A stretch of DNA of 64,000 nt from Pardosa pseudoannulata (GCA_032207245.1 CM063498.1:51307591-51371590), one strand, 5' to 3'; numbered from the stretch's first letter, positions 36,201 through 44,350 are shown. Notes: generated by a model from the sequence alone, not told the origin. Translations and numbers: made by a program.

Positions 36201-36666
36201 TTTTATAAACAGTTTATTTGAAATCAAAATAACCAGCAAAAAGACTTTTAAAAGAGTACGTAACATCACTAATTATGTGTACCCAGGCTGAACGCTGGAC
36301 GCGACGTAGCAAGTAATAAAATTATGAAATAAATCTTTGTGAGTCTCATACATCCCTTCGTAATTGTTTGCAATTGTACCAAGTTAAATCCATTGTGCCT
36401 GTTAGTCCATTATTCTTAAATTTAGTATTTTGTAGACATTTATAATTTTTTTTAAAGATTAATTTTGAAAAATTGCTTAACGAGTTAAATTCGAGTAATC
36501 TTTTGTTACGTCGTTTTAGGCCGAGACGAAACTAGAAAAACTTCAATCTGAAATACGTAGAACTGCTGAATATTTGAAAATGTTTAGAAAAACTTACAAT
36601 ATTCAGGTGCGCAAAGGACTTGAAGATCCAGAGGTGGCAAAAATTTTAAGTATTGGACAAGTTTAG
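27048..36666 (+). CDS. PFDN2: Prefoldin subunit 2
   Basis: Three coding exons: 27048-27190, 32807-32930, 36520-36666, with GT-AG introns and exact frame joins (AG|T gives Ser; the next junction is phase 0), for 137 residues. It is a beta-type prefoldin subunit. An N-terminal coiled coil contains FDKIRQKQRRLYAELVDVEI. The central part, DPKRRCFRLINDLLVESNVE followed by TVLP, corresponds to the family's ..TRKCYRMVGGVLVERTV.EVLP beta-hairpin segment. A C-terminal coiled coil contains TKLEKLQSEI and AEYLKMFRKTYNIQ. Prefoldin is a cytosolic hexamer that hands nascent actin and tubulin to the TRiC/CCT chaperonin; subunit 2 is one of its four beta subunits. The start chosen is the only in-frame ATG; the reading frame stays open upstream to about 26991 without another ATG. 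It is shorter than the human protein (154) because both termini are trimmed. The central region is rather diverged, yet all exons are intact. Confidence 0.9.
28464..29492. mobile_element. hAT-like element with perfect 8-bp duplication CTGCCAAC
   Basis: Flanks CTGCCAAC at 28456-28463 and 29493-29500 are identical. The ends are TACAGATTT on the left and, inverted from the right, TAGAGTTGTGTGCAATGGG, a typical hAT-style terminus. The 1029-bp interior has several CCCGGAAT-like words near both ends and a long TA tract at 28993-29075, but no recognisable transposase. It interrupts the remnant described above. Confidence 0.8.
28992..29075. repeat. (TA)n microsatellite
   Basis: About 80 bases of TA followed by (GA)n at 29079-29092, inside the hAT-like element. 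It may have grown after insertion. Confidence 0.95.
29933..30738. mobile_element. hAT-like MITE with CAGGGATGGGCAAA ends
   Basis: The left end CAGGGATGGGCAAA is an exact inverted match to the right end, and both ends continue into GC-rich GCGGGCC. The flanks are GTCTTGTC (29925-29932) and GTCTAGTC (30739-30746), 7 of 8 identical. The terminus is of the widespread hAT type. There is no transposase. A SINE-B copy is inserted inside at 30031-30347. It lies in prefoldin intron 1. Confidence 0.88.
30031..30347 (-). mobile_element. SINE-B copy nested in the hAT-like MITE
   Basis: The minus strand has a tRNA-like head, CCGCGGTAACTCAGTCGG (A box), then GGGTTCGGAATCC (B box) about 40 bases on. The body follows, then a (CAA)n tail that appears on the plus strand as GTTGTTGTTGTC at the left end. 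Other copies are at 31999, 34176, 42899, 46796, 47703 and 50106. It inserted after the hAT-like element. Confidence 0.82.
31140..31990. other. Prefoldin intron 1; old dispersed repeat at 31210-31520
   Basis: 31210-31520 matches 430-790 in block order (CGTTTGAAAAA, TTTTATTTGTA, CTCTTTAAATGATCT), diverged at many positions. No terminal structure was recognised. The rest of the stretch holds nothing I can name. Confidence 0.4.
31999..32363 (-). mobile_element. SINE-B copy
   Basis: Left end GTTGTTATTGTTGTTGC, then CAAACCAAGCCCGATTGAG; right end GCCGACTGAGCTACC, which is the A box in reverse. The B box reads GGGTTCGGAGCCC on the minus strand. It is nearly full length, in prefoldin intron 1. The reading frames across it come from the SINE body. 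Confidence 0.85.
32395..32667 (+). mobile_element. Eroded SINE-A copy with an adjacent fragment
   Basis: The part from about 32486 has the tRNA-like B box GTGGATTCGAATTTCACTAT, then GGCATGAATGTTTGTAGC, and ends CCAAATCTAACCAAAC, the degenerate (CCAAA) tail. A shorter fragment at 32395-32480, with AAATCGGCTTTAAATAGTAG, matches the SINE-A body. It lies just before prefoldin exon 2. Confidence 0.65.
33017..33200. mobile_element. Foldback (palindromic) MITE-like element
   Basis: The left half (TGACAAGCCTATGAATGGGA ... TTTATTCATG ... TTGTACAGTTT) is complementary along most of its length to the right half (AAATTGTGCAATATACATGA ... CTTCTCATATGCCTGACA). The two halves are separated by about 37 bases containing GGCGGCGAGTGGC. 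Nearly the whole 184 bp is one imperfect hairpin. It lies in prefoldin intron 2, beside a TA tract. Confidence 0.65.
33201..33279. repeat. (TATG)n(TA)n microsatellite
   Basis: GTATGTATGTATG followed by about 60 bases of TA, directly to the right of the foldback element. Confidence 0.95.
33449..33650 (-). pseudogene. Unidentified exon-like fragment, copy 1 of 2
   Basis: The minus strand is open from a good acceptor (CACTTGTTTCCAG, about 33650) through VRETSFPFKFSKLAFKGRAY, YIITKDAIEFFCNDLDFVYF and VDLFARTLPVFSILY to a stop. A second copy at 39264-39410 keeps the same frame (AIEFVCNDLDSVYYVDLFAR) with conservative changes and one stop. I do not recognise the protein. Both copies are isolated, so this may be a piece of a retroposed or transposon gene. 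It lies antisense in prefoldin intron 2. Confidence 0.4.
34176..34557 (-). mobile_element. SINE-B copy
   Basis: Left end GTTGTTGTTGACTTATGCCA (tail complement); right end GCCGACTGAGCTACCGCGGC (tRNA-like head in reverse). It has about 20 extra bases near 34505 compared with other copies. The long open frames across it are the SINE body. Confidence 0.85.
34560..35190. other. Prefoldin intron 2 sequence, nothing recognised
   Basis: Contains a somewhat GC-richer stretch at 34690-35000 with a 66-codon open frame and no known domain. No splice context. Confidence 0.35.
35193..36145 (+). mobile_element. Non-autonomous pogo/Tigger-type element, copy 2
   Basis: Same architecture as 891-1833: TA-flanked, left end CCGTAATTTTACACGTATAG, right end GACTATACGTGCG with the inverted repeat. 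The internal CENP-B-like remnants occur in the same order (RRFIADFKLKVIQK; NWLKQKETLKI then stop; RGKIQWSALEDDLHRW; GRSVSAVNIRL). The same internal deletion of the first helix-turn-helix is shared by both copies, so both descend from one deletion derivative. It lies in prefoldin intron 2. Confidence 0.85.
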
Positions 36667-36779
36667 TCATTTTATTACACATTCATTCTCATATATATGA
36701 GAAAAAAATCTATACTTAGTAATATTCAGGTTAAACTTTTCTTCTACATAACTATATACTTTTTGACAAATGTTTGAAT

Positions 36780-36785
36780 AATAAA
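36780..36785 (+). terminator. Polyadenylation signal AATAAA of prefoldin subunit 2
   Basis: First canonical AATAAA after the stop, about 115 bases downstream, following an AT-rich 3' UTR. Confidence 0.6.
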
Positions 36786-36882
36786 ATTAATTGCTTCTAT
36801 GATGGTTTGTCTCAGTATGTTGTATGGTTGAATGTTTGAATCGGTTTGAGCGACTGATTTAGGAGTAATTAGAGCAGAAAAC

Positions 36883-36965
36883 ATTGCTTAAAACAGATTC
36901 CGAAAGGATTCAGACATACATGCCGGCAAGGAATTTGCAACCATGGATTCCAGTGTTGAAGCAAA
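36883..36965 (-). mobile_element. Eroded SINE-A fragment
   Basis: GCTTAAAACAGATTCCGAAA, then CATACATGCCGGCAAG, then GGATTCCAGTGTTGAAGC align in order with the minus-strand SINE-A body and B-box region. It lies just past the prefoldin 3' end. Confidence 0.55.
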
Positions 36966-37117
36966 GGGACTCACATTTTCTGTTATTATTTGGCATAACA
37001 ACTTCTTAGTAAGTGTCTTGCTACTTAAAAAAAATCATTTAAATACACTGAATACTCGGTCCTCTGACATTTTACAAGGAAATAAAACTGCTATTATATT
37101 TTATACAAGGAAATGTA

Positions 37118-38018
37118 TTAAGGTATCCGTCTACGTTGAAAACGTCATTTTTTGTCAAAAAATCATAATTTGTTTTATTACTCTATTGTAAAATTTCAAC
37201 TTTTAGGCTTCTAAATCTGTTTTTGTTTTGTCTCTATGGTATTTTAAAGAAAAGTTACACCTATTTAAACATCAGTGACAGCTGTCAAAACAAAATGGAA
37301 GTATCGTCTTCAGAATCGGAAGTTGTGAATTTAAGTCCTTTTAAAAGACCATTTTTTGGACATAAGTTTTTAAATTTTCATGAAGATTAGTTTAAACATT
37401 TTTCTAGTATTTTTAATAATTAGCAACTTGGCAATTAGAAAGTTTGGAAGCAAGAAAGTGTGGGGAATTTTAAACATGCATTTTAATTTTTTAATAGTTA
37501 AAGTTGCTTTCATAAACTTCAAATGCGTTTTTCTCAGAACGGTATTTTTAATAAAATGTTGAAACTTGGAATGTGATTTCTCAAAAAGTTCTTAAAATAT
37601 TTTGTTGAAAATTATTATGAATGCTTTTGACAGTACTTACTAGTGAATAACCTAAAAGCTTTAAATTTGGAAATTATTTAATGGTGTTACTCACATAGTT
37701 AGATATAAAGGCAATGAAAATTCGTTAAAAATTTAATGTGTAAGATTTTAGGTGATTCACTAGTCCAGTGTATAAGAAATGTGTTGCATAAAAAAATATT
37801 GAAATAATTTATTAAAAAATTAAACCCTTTGAAAAAAATCCGATTTTTTTACTAAATTTTCTTTATTTATTAATAATTTTATAAAAACTTCTCTAGGAAT
37901 AAATTTTTTTAGTGCAGTTTTCTATGATAATAATAAAAATAAATCTAAAAATGTAAAAACATGACCTAGTTTCTACGTTTAAAGAAAAAAGTTCTACGAA
38001 CGCAGACGGATACCTTAA
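37118..38018. mobile_element. TTAA-flanked (piggyBac-like) element of about 0.9 kb
   Basis: The left boundary is TTAA then GGTATCCGTCTACGTT; the right end inverted is TTAA then GGTATCCGTCTGCGTT (15 of 16). TTAA on both sides and short inverted repeats are the piggyBac signature. At 37294-37387 there is a short plus-strand start, MEVSSSESEVVN then PFKRPFFG, that ends after about 31 codons. It may be the 5' end of a lost transposase. No DDD domain remains. Confidence 0.72.
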
Positions 38019-38072
38019 TATATTTATACACACACATATATAAATATACATATAAAATGTATAATATATATA

Positions 38073-38558
38073 TGTAAAGGAAAAGTAAACTAAATTGTAA
38101 ATAACTAAATACTGTCAGAGAACTTCCGTTATTTGACAGTTCAATCGTACCGACGCAAATTTATAGCGGAAAGCCCTCATTGAGGCCCCAGAAAATTCTC
38201 AGGGGTTTTCAAATCTAAAGTTAAGGGTGAAACCCCTGAGTCTATGCTTTTCCCTTTTTAAGCTGTAATTTAAACAGACCACTGGGGCTACAGTTCATGC
38301 CCTCAGGAAAGCGTCTAACCAATTAAAACTCCACAGTGCCCTAGCGGCCAATTTAGGAAATTCCCGAACATAAAAGAAGATACACTCTACCGGAGACAGA
38401 TTTTTCTTAGATTTCTACTTAGAGTTTTACTAAGATTTTCCCGTCCTTATAATGAAGCGAGAACCCTCCAGCCGATGCTATGGTAAAAAAGATCTTTCGT
38501 GACTAAAATGGTGTTTTTTTCTCGTCATGACTGCAACCATTTACCCCATCTTACTGTC
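38073..38558 (+). mobile_element. Solo-LTR-like element, copy 2
   Basis: Begins TGTAAAGGAAAAGTAAACTA next to a TA/CA microsatellite (38025-38072). It contains GAAAATTCTCAGGGGTTTTC and CACTGGGGCTACAGTTCA and ends near CATCTTACTG. It is homologous along its length to 61210-61718 (+) and 20995-21427 (-). The terminal ACA is eroded here. Confidence 0.58.
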
Positions 38559-38590
38559 TCGTTGAAAGCATAAGTTAACGAGAGAAGTAT

Positions 38591-38764
38591 GGTTTGGTTT
38601 GGAGTGGTACGGTTTAATTTTTGCAACACGAGGGCTAATAAGACCGGGAACTGCTGCTTAAAGCCGATTCCGAACGGCTACAAACATCCATGCCACAGTG
38701 GGATTCGAACGCACGAACTCCGGTACCGAAAGCTAGCACCTTAACCAATCGGCCATCGTTCGGC
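38591..38764 (-). mobile_element. SINE-A copy with perfect 12-bp target duplication
   Basis: The exact duplication CGAGAGAAGTAT lies at 38579-38590 and 38765-38776. The minus strand has a tRNA-like head GATGGCCGATTGGTTAAGG (A box) and GCGTTCGAATCCCACTG (B box), then a body, then a short CCAAACCAAACC tail. This is the clearest intact copy of the family. Confidence 0.92.
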
Positions 38765-38862
38765 CGAGAGAAGTATGTAGAGGTATATTGAAGCGGAACA
38801 AAACTAATCGTCAACATGAACTTTTCATCAAAACTTTTTTATTAAAAGACTAATAAGTAAAT

Positions 38863-38945
38863 AAAGAGTAGAAAGTGAGTAAAGAGTAGTGAGTGAGTGA
38901 GTAAAGAGTAGTGAGGGAGTGAGTGAGTAAAGAGTAGTAAATACA
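38863..38945. repeat. GAGT-rich minisatellite
   Basis: Repeats of GAGTAAAGAGTA and GTGAGTGA in tandem. Confidence 0.85.
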
Positions 38946-39263
38946 TAAAGATAAAAAGTGAATCATAAAGATATCAGGGCCTTGATAACATTTGCGGCTT
39001 GCAAGTGACTAACAGTTTGGCGGAAAGTTCTTTTAATCAAGCACGCTAATTCCAAAGTCGACAGTGAAGTGATTTCCCCTCTAATTGAGCTGTGTCTTTC
39101 ACCTTATATACTGCCCCATGATAGCGCTCGCAGCATCGAGGGAAATTTGCCTTCCATGTCAATCTGCATTTGACGGGAGCATCTTCGACGCGATTAACAT
39201 CAGAATGCCACAAGTAAATTAAAATTGAAAACTATTACATATACTTTTTACTTTACACAATTA

Positions 39264-39410
39264 TTCTTTGAAAATATATAGTATTCAGAAAATAGGTAAT
39301 GTCCTTGCAAAAAGGTCAACATAGTAAACAGAATCAAGATCATTGCAAACAAATTCAATAGCATGTTTTGTGAAACTGTAAAAATAGACACACCATTTAA
39401 AAGCGGATGG
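39264..39410 (-). pseudogene. Unidentified exon-like fragment, copy 2 of 2
   Basis: The minus strand reads CVYFYSFTKHAIEFVCNDLD then SVYYVDLFARTLPIF, stop, ILYIFK. It is collinear with the copy at 33449-33650, about 85 percent identical by eye, and in the same frame apart from the one stop. No flanking exon or terminal structure seen. Confidence 0.4.
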
Positions 39411-40072
39411 TATAGCTAACAATTTATTTGGCTAGGTATACATGAGCATATATATGGAATAAAACAGACTAAACAAATCCTCAAGCAAGATTAAGATCAC
39501 AGCGTTCAGTTCCTCACTGATATCCGAACAGATCGTAATATGGCAACTCTGGGGTTCTTCAAGGTTTGGTAGCGAATAGGTGACACGATACTTAGAGATC
39601 AAGACACAGCTTTGGTAATAAAAACAATATTTTAAAGCATGGAATAAAATTTTTATAACAGTTTTCGAAAGACAAGGGACTAGGAAAGATTTGAACTTTG
39701 CACGAAGTGTGCGAAAATGTAAGAAAGGACTCCTGGCTATCTTTATGAACAGATCGGAGGTCAGATCTCAAAAATACACAGAATTGTACTTGATGTACAG
39801 TATGTGACTCATAGTAAATCAGCAACAAGAAGATGAGATGTAAGCAGAAAAAAAAATACCAACGGTCGCAATCCAGTCAAAAAGCAACAAAATGTAATAT
39901 ACAAGGCATTGCATTAAAAAATTTAAATCACAACATATACACAAACAATGTGTTATACTTAATTTTTATTAAATTCTTTTCATAAAATGGCCTTCATAAT
40001 AGTTGTTTTTACTCTGTTTTTTTTTATATTCATGACCTCAAGTACATCTATTGAATCACAAATCCCCTATCC

Positions 40073-40298
40073 CCTATATAATAATAGCCGAAATAATAGC
40101 CTTATAAATTAGTGATTAATTAAAGTGTTTTAAAATTCAATAGTGGAGTGATATTTTTAAGTTACGTGTGTTTTTCTTGTCAACAAATAAATAAAAATTA
40201 TCAATTCATGATAACAATAATTATTAAGTGCACCTCTATCTATTTTTATGTTTAAAAAGTATCAAAAATGTTCCACTAGGGGATTAAATTTTGAAAAA
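40073..40298. mobile_element. Possible truncated Helitron-like fragment
   Basis: The motif CCCCTATATAATAATAGCC occurs twice: here at about 40080, and at the start of the full copy at 40299. The intervening piece ends near ACTAG. It may be a short relative inserted head-to-tail beside the larger copy. Confidence 0.35.
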
Positions 40299-40626
40299 TC
40301 CCCTATATAATAATAGCCGAAGTTATCTGTCCGTCTGTCCTCGTCTTTATGAAACGGTTGGACCTGGAATGGATAGGGGCATTCATATTGGATTCTTGAT
40401 GAGCTAGAGTTAGCAAAATTCAAAGCAAGTCTTCAAAACGTTCAAAATCCACTCCTTCCCCCTATCGAACGTTTAATGCCATTATATCAAGCCCTATTTT
40501 CCCCAGTTAAGAGCAAGTCATTAAGTTTATCACATACTAAATAGGTAAAAATAATATTTTTTCTAGCATTATGACGTCATTTCTTTAACCATTTCATTTA
40601 ATCATTTCTTATTTTAAATTATTTAA

Positions 40627-40916
40627 CCTTCTAAGTGGTTGTCACGTACAATTCTGCCAAATGAATGGTGTTTCCAAAGCGGTTTTCACGTACAATTTTC
40701 GCCCTCAAAAGAGATTCGAAAGTGGATATCACGTACAAATTTGCCACTTCTTCCCCCCTGGACTTTTGCGGTAGGAGGGTCCAGTCTATTGTTTGGGAAT
40801 TGAACCCCTCTTTGACTGACATTTATTGAGGGATGCTCCCCTTCTGCCTGAGGCATAACGACGCTGATAGCTTTTCATGGCTTTGTAAATCTCTATTTCG
40901 AAGTATTTCGTTTGCT
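40627..40916. mobile_element. TTAA-bounded insertion with three TCACGTACAA motifs
   Basis: Bounded by TTAA at 40623-40626 and 40917-40920. The paralogue at about 18697 has a single uninterrupted ATTTAAATATCGTC. Inside, TCACGTACAA occurs three times (40642, 40686, 40729) about 43 bases apart. The ends are not inverted repeats of each other, so it may be a fragment or an unusual element. Confidence 0.6.
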
Positions 40917-40996
40917 TTAAATATCGTCTACATTATTTTCATACGTTTTATCACTGAACTTACATATTACGTAAATAATTTTCTTTTATATTTGGC

Positions 40997-41231
40997 TTAA
41001 CCCTTTCGTGGGCCATTTATTTTTCACTCTACGTTTCCAAACATTCAAAACAGAGCTGCTAATTTTATTCAATCGATCGAACAATTGATGACAGCTCAAA
41101 ATCGAAGCGGGAATCAGTTTTCTCGTCGTTTCAATAACAAGACCAATATATTAGAATGGGTTTTGCGCTTCTTACAGGTGTATTTTGTAAGATCGTGTTG
41201 GTGGGAAGTAATCTTACCACGAAAGGGTTAA
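40997..41231. mobile_element. piggyBac-like MITE, copy 1, with empty site in the paralogue
   Basis: TTAA then CCCTTTCGTGGG at the left and, inverted at the right, TTAA then CCCTTTCGTGG. The Helitron-like paralogue at 18776 reads TTTGGCTTAAATAATAGATT with no insertion, which shows the exact TTAA target. An inverted copy of the same MITE lies at 44117-44350. Interior AATCGATCGAACAATTGATG is near-palindromic. Confidence 0.9.
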
Positions 41232-41885
41232 ATAATAGATTAGGTACATATGAGATAATTTTAAATTTAATCATTGATTATATATTGTTGCAATGAAAAT
41301 TTTATCACTGGTATTAACAACAAATTCTTTTCATAAAAGTCTAGGATCATATTTCACGGACTAATAAATATCTAGCGTTTAAATTATATATCTTTGAAAA
41401 TTGAGAAGTTTGTTCGTTTGTGTGTTTGGTTTTTATGCATAACCACACCGTTTGACTAAATGAATTCAATTTGATTCTAAACTGCATTCACAGTATCGGG
41501 AGACTTTAGAGGAGTTTGAAGATAAACAAATTATTGAGCGTGCACCAGTATAATTCACAGCCAAAAAACAAACCTGCCTCATAGGGTACTTTACAATTCT
41601 GGAAAATCAAAAATTTTACTGATCCCTGAATATGACGGGCTATATGCTAGTACTATAATAATTTACTAAATCATAGTCTTCACAGTAAAAAACTTAAAAT
41701 TCTTCTTTGAAGTTACAAAAGAATCCTACTTTAGTTCCTTGAGTCTTGAAATCAGCATCTTGTTTTGATTTATTTTATATAATGAGATATGTTGGAGGAT
41801 GTTTTACAAGGACCTACTTACTGTGAGGTACAGGTCTCATTGCAGATGGCAGATTTAGGCATTTTACTTTTTGTTTTCTTCTACT

Positions 41886-42140
41886 TCAAATTCCTTTCAA
41901 CTTTGTAATACAAAAATAGAAGTCTGATAAATGATCTTGAGGTTTATGCCACACAATGGGTATGGCAAAGTTCATCTGTTGAGATTCCTTAAACCATTTT
42001 TCTGTTAGATGTTTAACACAAGACATACAGCAGATATGAGCTGCCTGGTTCTTATCTTGATGTCCCACTTTACAGCAAAAATTTAATTCATCATATTTTT
42101 TAACTAGGGAAATCAAATTTCGCTTTTGATTTGTTAAATG
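41886..42140 (-). pseudogene. Cys-rich domain fragment of an arthropod transposon-type protein
   Basis: The minus strand reads KRNLISLVKKYDELNFCCKV, then GHQDKNQAAHICCMSCVKHL, then FAIPIVWHKPQDH and FYFCITKLKGI, stop. It matches a domain I recall from many uncharacterised arthropod proteins, with pattern Q-D-K-W-A-P-H-x-C-x2-C then P-M-V-W-R-E-P-x-x-H then C-Y-F-C. Here SWAPH is NQAAH and the expected Cys before YFC is Phe, suggesting decay. No ATG precedes it in frame before a stop. Its 5' flank is duplicated at 47215-47583. Confidence 0.6.
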
Positions 42141-43010
42141 TCACATCTCCACATGTATAAATACTATTAAAATACTTTTATGACCGGTTTGATCACTATT
42201 TAATGGAAATCACTGACAAATTCTCTCTCTATATATATTTTTCAGTAGATGAGACAGAATAAAACCTCAGTGATGGAATAATTGTGCAATGATAGCTCAC
42301 GTTCAGCAGACGCCACAGAGAGATGTCTGGAGCCAATACTTAAAAAATGCGGTTCTAAAAAATTGCCGGAGATAGAAAATATTCAGATTACCTCCATAAA
42401 TTCAGTAATAAAAGTTTGAAACACACTGAGTGTTCTATGAGCCTTCGGTGCTCGCACATCCCGAGCGGTTATGATACCCATGGAATCGAGCACACGTTAA
42501 AGTAGATCCAACACATGTCCAGATGAATGATGATGGCTAAAAATATTCAAGACACATATTTAATAAACATTAAAATTACAGAAATACATTGAGCTGCGTT
42601 AGCTCGCAACCATAGCATCACAGACTCCAGTGAGTGTCCGAGTATCTGTTGTCTCTCTGCTTATGGCGTCTCTTCTCTCGGTTACAGTCAATGTACTACG
42701 TTCGCTGCTAGCGTTTCGAGAAGACCATGGAGTGTGCTCTCGCATTGTCACAAGTCAAAAATTGTGTTTACCAGTGTTACTTAAGTATTTTTGGTAAATC
42801 TTTGCTAGTTTCTCTCCGAAAGTAGCTGAGTGGTTAGAGCTCTGACTTTCGGCACCGGAATTCGTGGTTTCGAATCGTATTGTGGCAGGAATCTTCTTGT
42901 TTCTCATGCTACTTGGATGATTAAGCCTGCAGGCCTCGTATTATGGCCAAGGGGTGTGCGATTCGTTTTAATGAGCACCATTACTGCGAAAGGCCGACTT
43001 CGCTCAAGAA
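42115..43010. repeat. Segmental duplication, copy 1 (partner 47215-47850)
   Basis: Homologous blocks in the same order and orientation include AAATGTCACATC.CCACAT, then ATAAAACCTCAGTGATGGAA, then ACACACTGAGTGTTC.ATGA, then TTTTGGTAAATCTTTGCT, followed by the SINE-A head and SINE-B insertion. This copy has about 320 bases (42445-42765) missing from the other. Confidence 0.85.
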
Positions 43011-43320
43011 GACTTCGCAGAAGACCCATAGACTTGGCCTGCCAACCCCAGAGGTATTAATTGAGAACTTGGAGGACATTGTGACCATGAACTTATTTTA
43101 CTCGCCCCAGTCACATTTAACGAACACTGCAGATCCTAGGACGGTACGGGTTCCGAACTCGCAACCTCTCATTTACGGGATTGTTGCCTTTGCTGAGCTA
43201 CCGCGGTTCAGAATGTTCTTAGTCGTTCGGAATCGGCTTCAAGCAGTAAGTCCCAGTCTCATTAGCTCTCGTGAAGTAAAGAAGTAGATCGTAGTACTCC
43301 AAACGAAATCAAACCAAACC
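42818..43320 (+). mobile_element. SINE-A copy interrupted by an opposite-strand SINE-B
   Basis: The SINE-A head is at 42818-42898 (AGTAGCTGAGTGGTTAGAGC A box; GTGGTTTCGAATCG B box). It breaks off at GGAATCTTCTT. SINE-B in minus orientation follows (42899-43204). SINE-A then resumes at about 43205 with CAGAATGTTCTTAGTCGTTC and runs through AATCGGCTTCAAGCAG to the tail CCAAACCAAAA. The repeated GAATNTTCTT on each side of SINE-B is its target duplication. Confidence 0.85.
42899..43204 (-). mobile_element. SINE-B copy nested in SINE-A
   Basis: Right end GCTGAGCTACCGCGG (A box in reverse), B box GGGTTCGGAACCC-like on the minus strand, left end in the short TTGTTTCTC tail complement. Compared with other SINE-B copies it lacks the segment around GTGGGTCCTCGTAATTT. 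The nested copy at 47633-47850 lacks the same segment. Confidence 0.82.
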
Positions 43321-44116
43321 AAAATAAAATTATAATTCTGGCTATGGTCTTGGGGTTAAATTAGGTAACAAACTCAATTTCTGTGTCTGAAATTAAGACA
43401 CCTTATAACATTTGAGTTTTAAGTTCAGCCGTGGCTCAGCAAAATGTCGGATATTTATTTTTTCACATCTCCGAATTATATGACGCAATAAACTTCAGTT
43501 ACACAGAAAACCACAAAGGTAAATTACAAGGAAAAGAAAATAAATCGTAATTATCTTTTGAATGAGATCATTTCGAATTCGAGTGTCAAAGTCGTGAATA
43601 ATTTGGGAGTTAAATGTTTGAAGGTGTTCCTTAACTGTGTCAGCTACTGTGTCTACTGATCTATTTCAGCTATGCAATCAAAACTGAACGTCGTCAGGAG
43701 ATTCAAAACAAAATTGACTAACACAACTGTAGCATTCACGGATTCAATTTTTAAGTTATATATTCTATGTTATATATTCTATTTTTAACTGTGAAAGTAG
43801 AATAAATGTGCCCATAAAATAAAAAAAATGAAAAAGTAATAGAGGAAGATTGCATTTTTCTCTATTTCTCTCGCTATTTGTACCTCTGTTCTGTTGCTAG
43901 TGTGTTTTATTTTTAACCCAGAGAGCCAATTATTTTACCAAATTGGCTTTATCAACATTTATTATTCTTCCTCTTTAGTCCCATTCTGATAACTAACTTT
44001 TTGGATCTATATTTCCCTTTCCAGAAGAGTATTACGATACATGAACTGTAAATTTATGTTTCATAAGAAAACAAGAAAGGCTTAGTGACTTAGTTTACGT
44101 CTATCTTCTTCTTCTT
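43321..44116. other. No gene or named element recognised
   Basis: AT-rich sequence between the nested SINE and the inverted piggyBac-like MITE. No conserved coding frame. Confidence 0.4.
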
Positions 44117-44350
44117 TAACCCTTTCGTGGGAAGATTACTTCCCACCTACACGATCTTACAAAATACACCTGTGGGAAGTGCAAACCCCATTCTGATACA
44201 TTAGTCTTGTTATTGAAATGACGGGAAGACTGTTTCCCGCTTCTGTTTTGTGCTGTCATCAATTGTTCGATCGATTGAATAAAATTAGCAGCTCTGTTTT
44301 GAAAGTTTGGAAACGTGAAGTGAGAAATAAATGGCCCACGAAATGGTTGT
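44117..44350. mobile_element. piggyBac-like MITE, copy 2 (inverted relative to copy 1)
   Basis: Left TTAA then CCCTTTCGTGGGAAG; right end GGCCCACGAAATGGTTG, with the terminal TTAA lost to mutation. The interior is the reverse complement of 40997-41231 throughout, including the ATCGATCGA region. Confidence 0.85.

Larger units (their letters stand above)
40299..41650 (+). mobile_element. Helitron-like non-autonomous element, copy 2, carrying two TTAA insertions
   Basis: Starts TCCCCTATATAATAATAGCC after an A and ends GACGGGCTATATGCTAG before T, matching Helitron terminal rules (TC...CTAG, A/T flanks). It is collinear with 18314-19208. Relative to that copy it carries a 290-bp insertion at 40627-40916 and a 231-bp MITE at 41001-41227, each bounded by TTAA. 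Removing both leaves about 830 bp, close to the other copy's length. Confidence 0.65.

Noticed and set aside
38591..38764. Functional tRNA genes suggested by B-box sequences at SINE heads
   Set aside because: The tRNA-like parts lack a complete acceptor-stem match, are followed by SINE bodies and tails, and lie within target duplications. They are SINE promoters, not tRNA genes.
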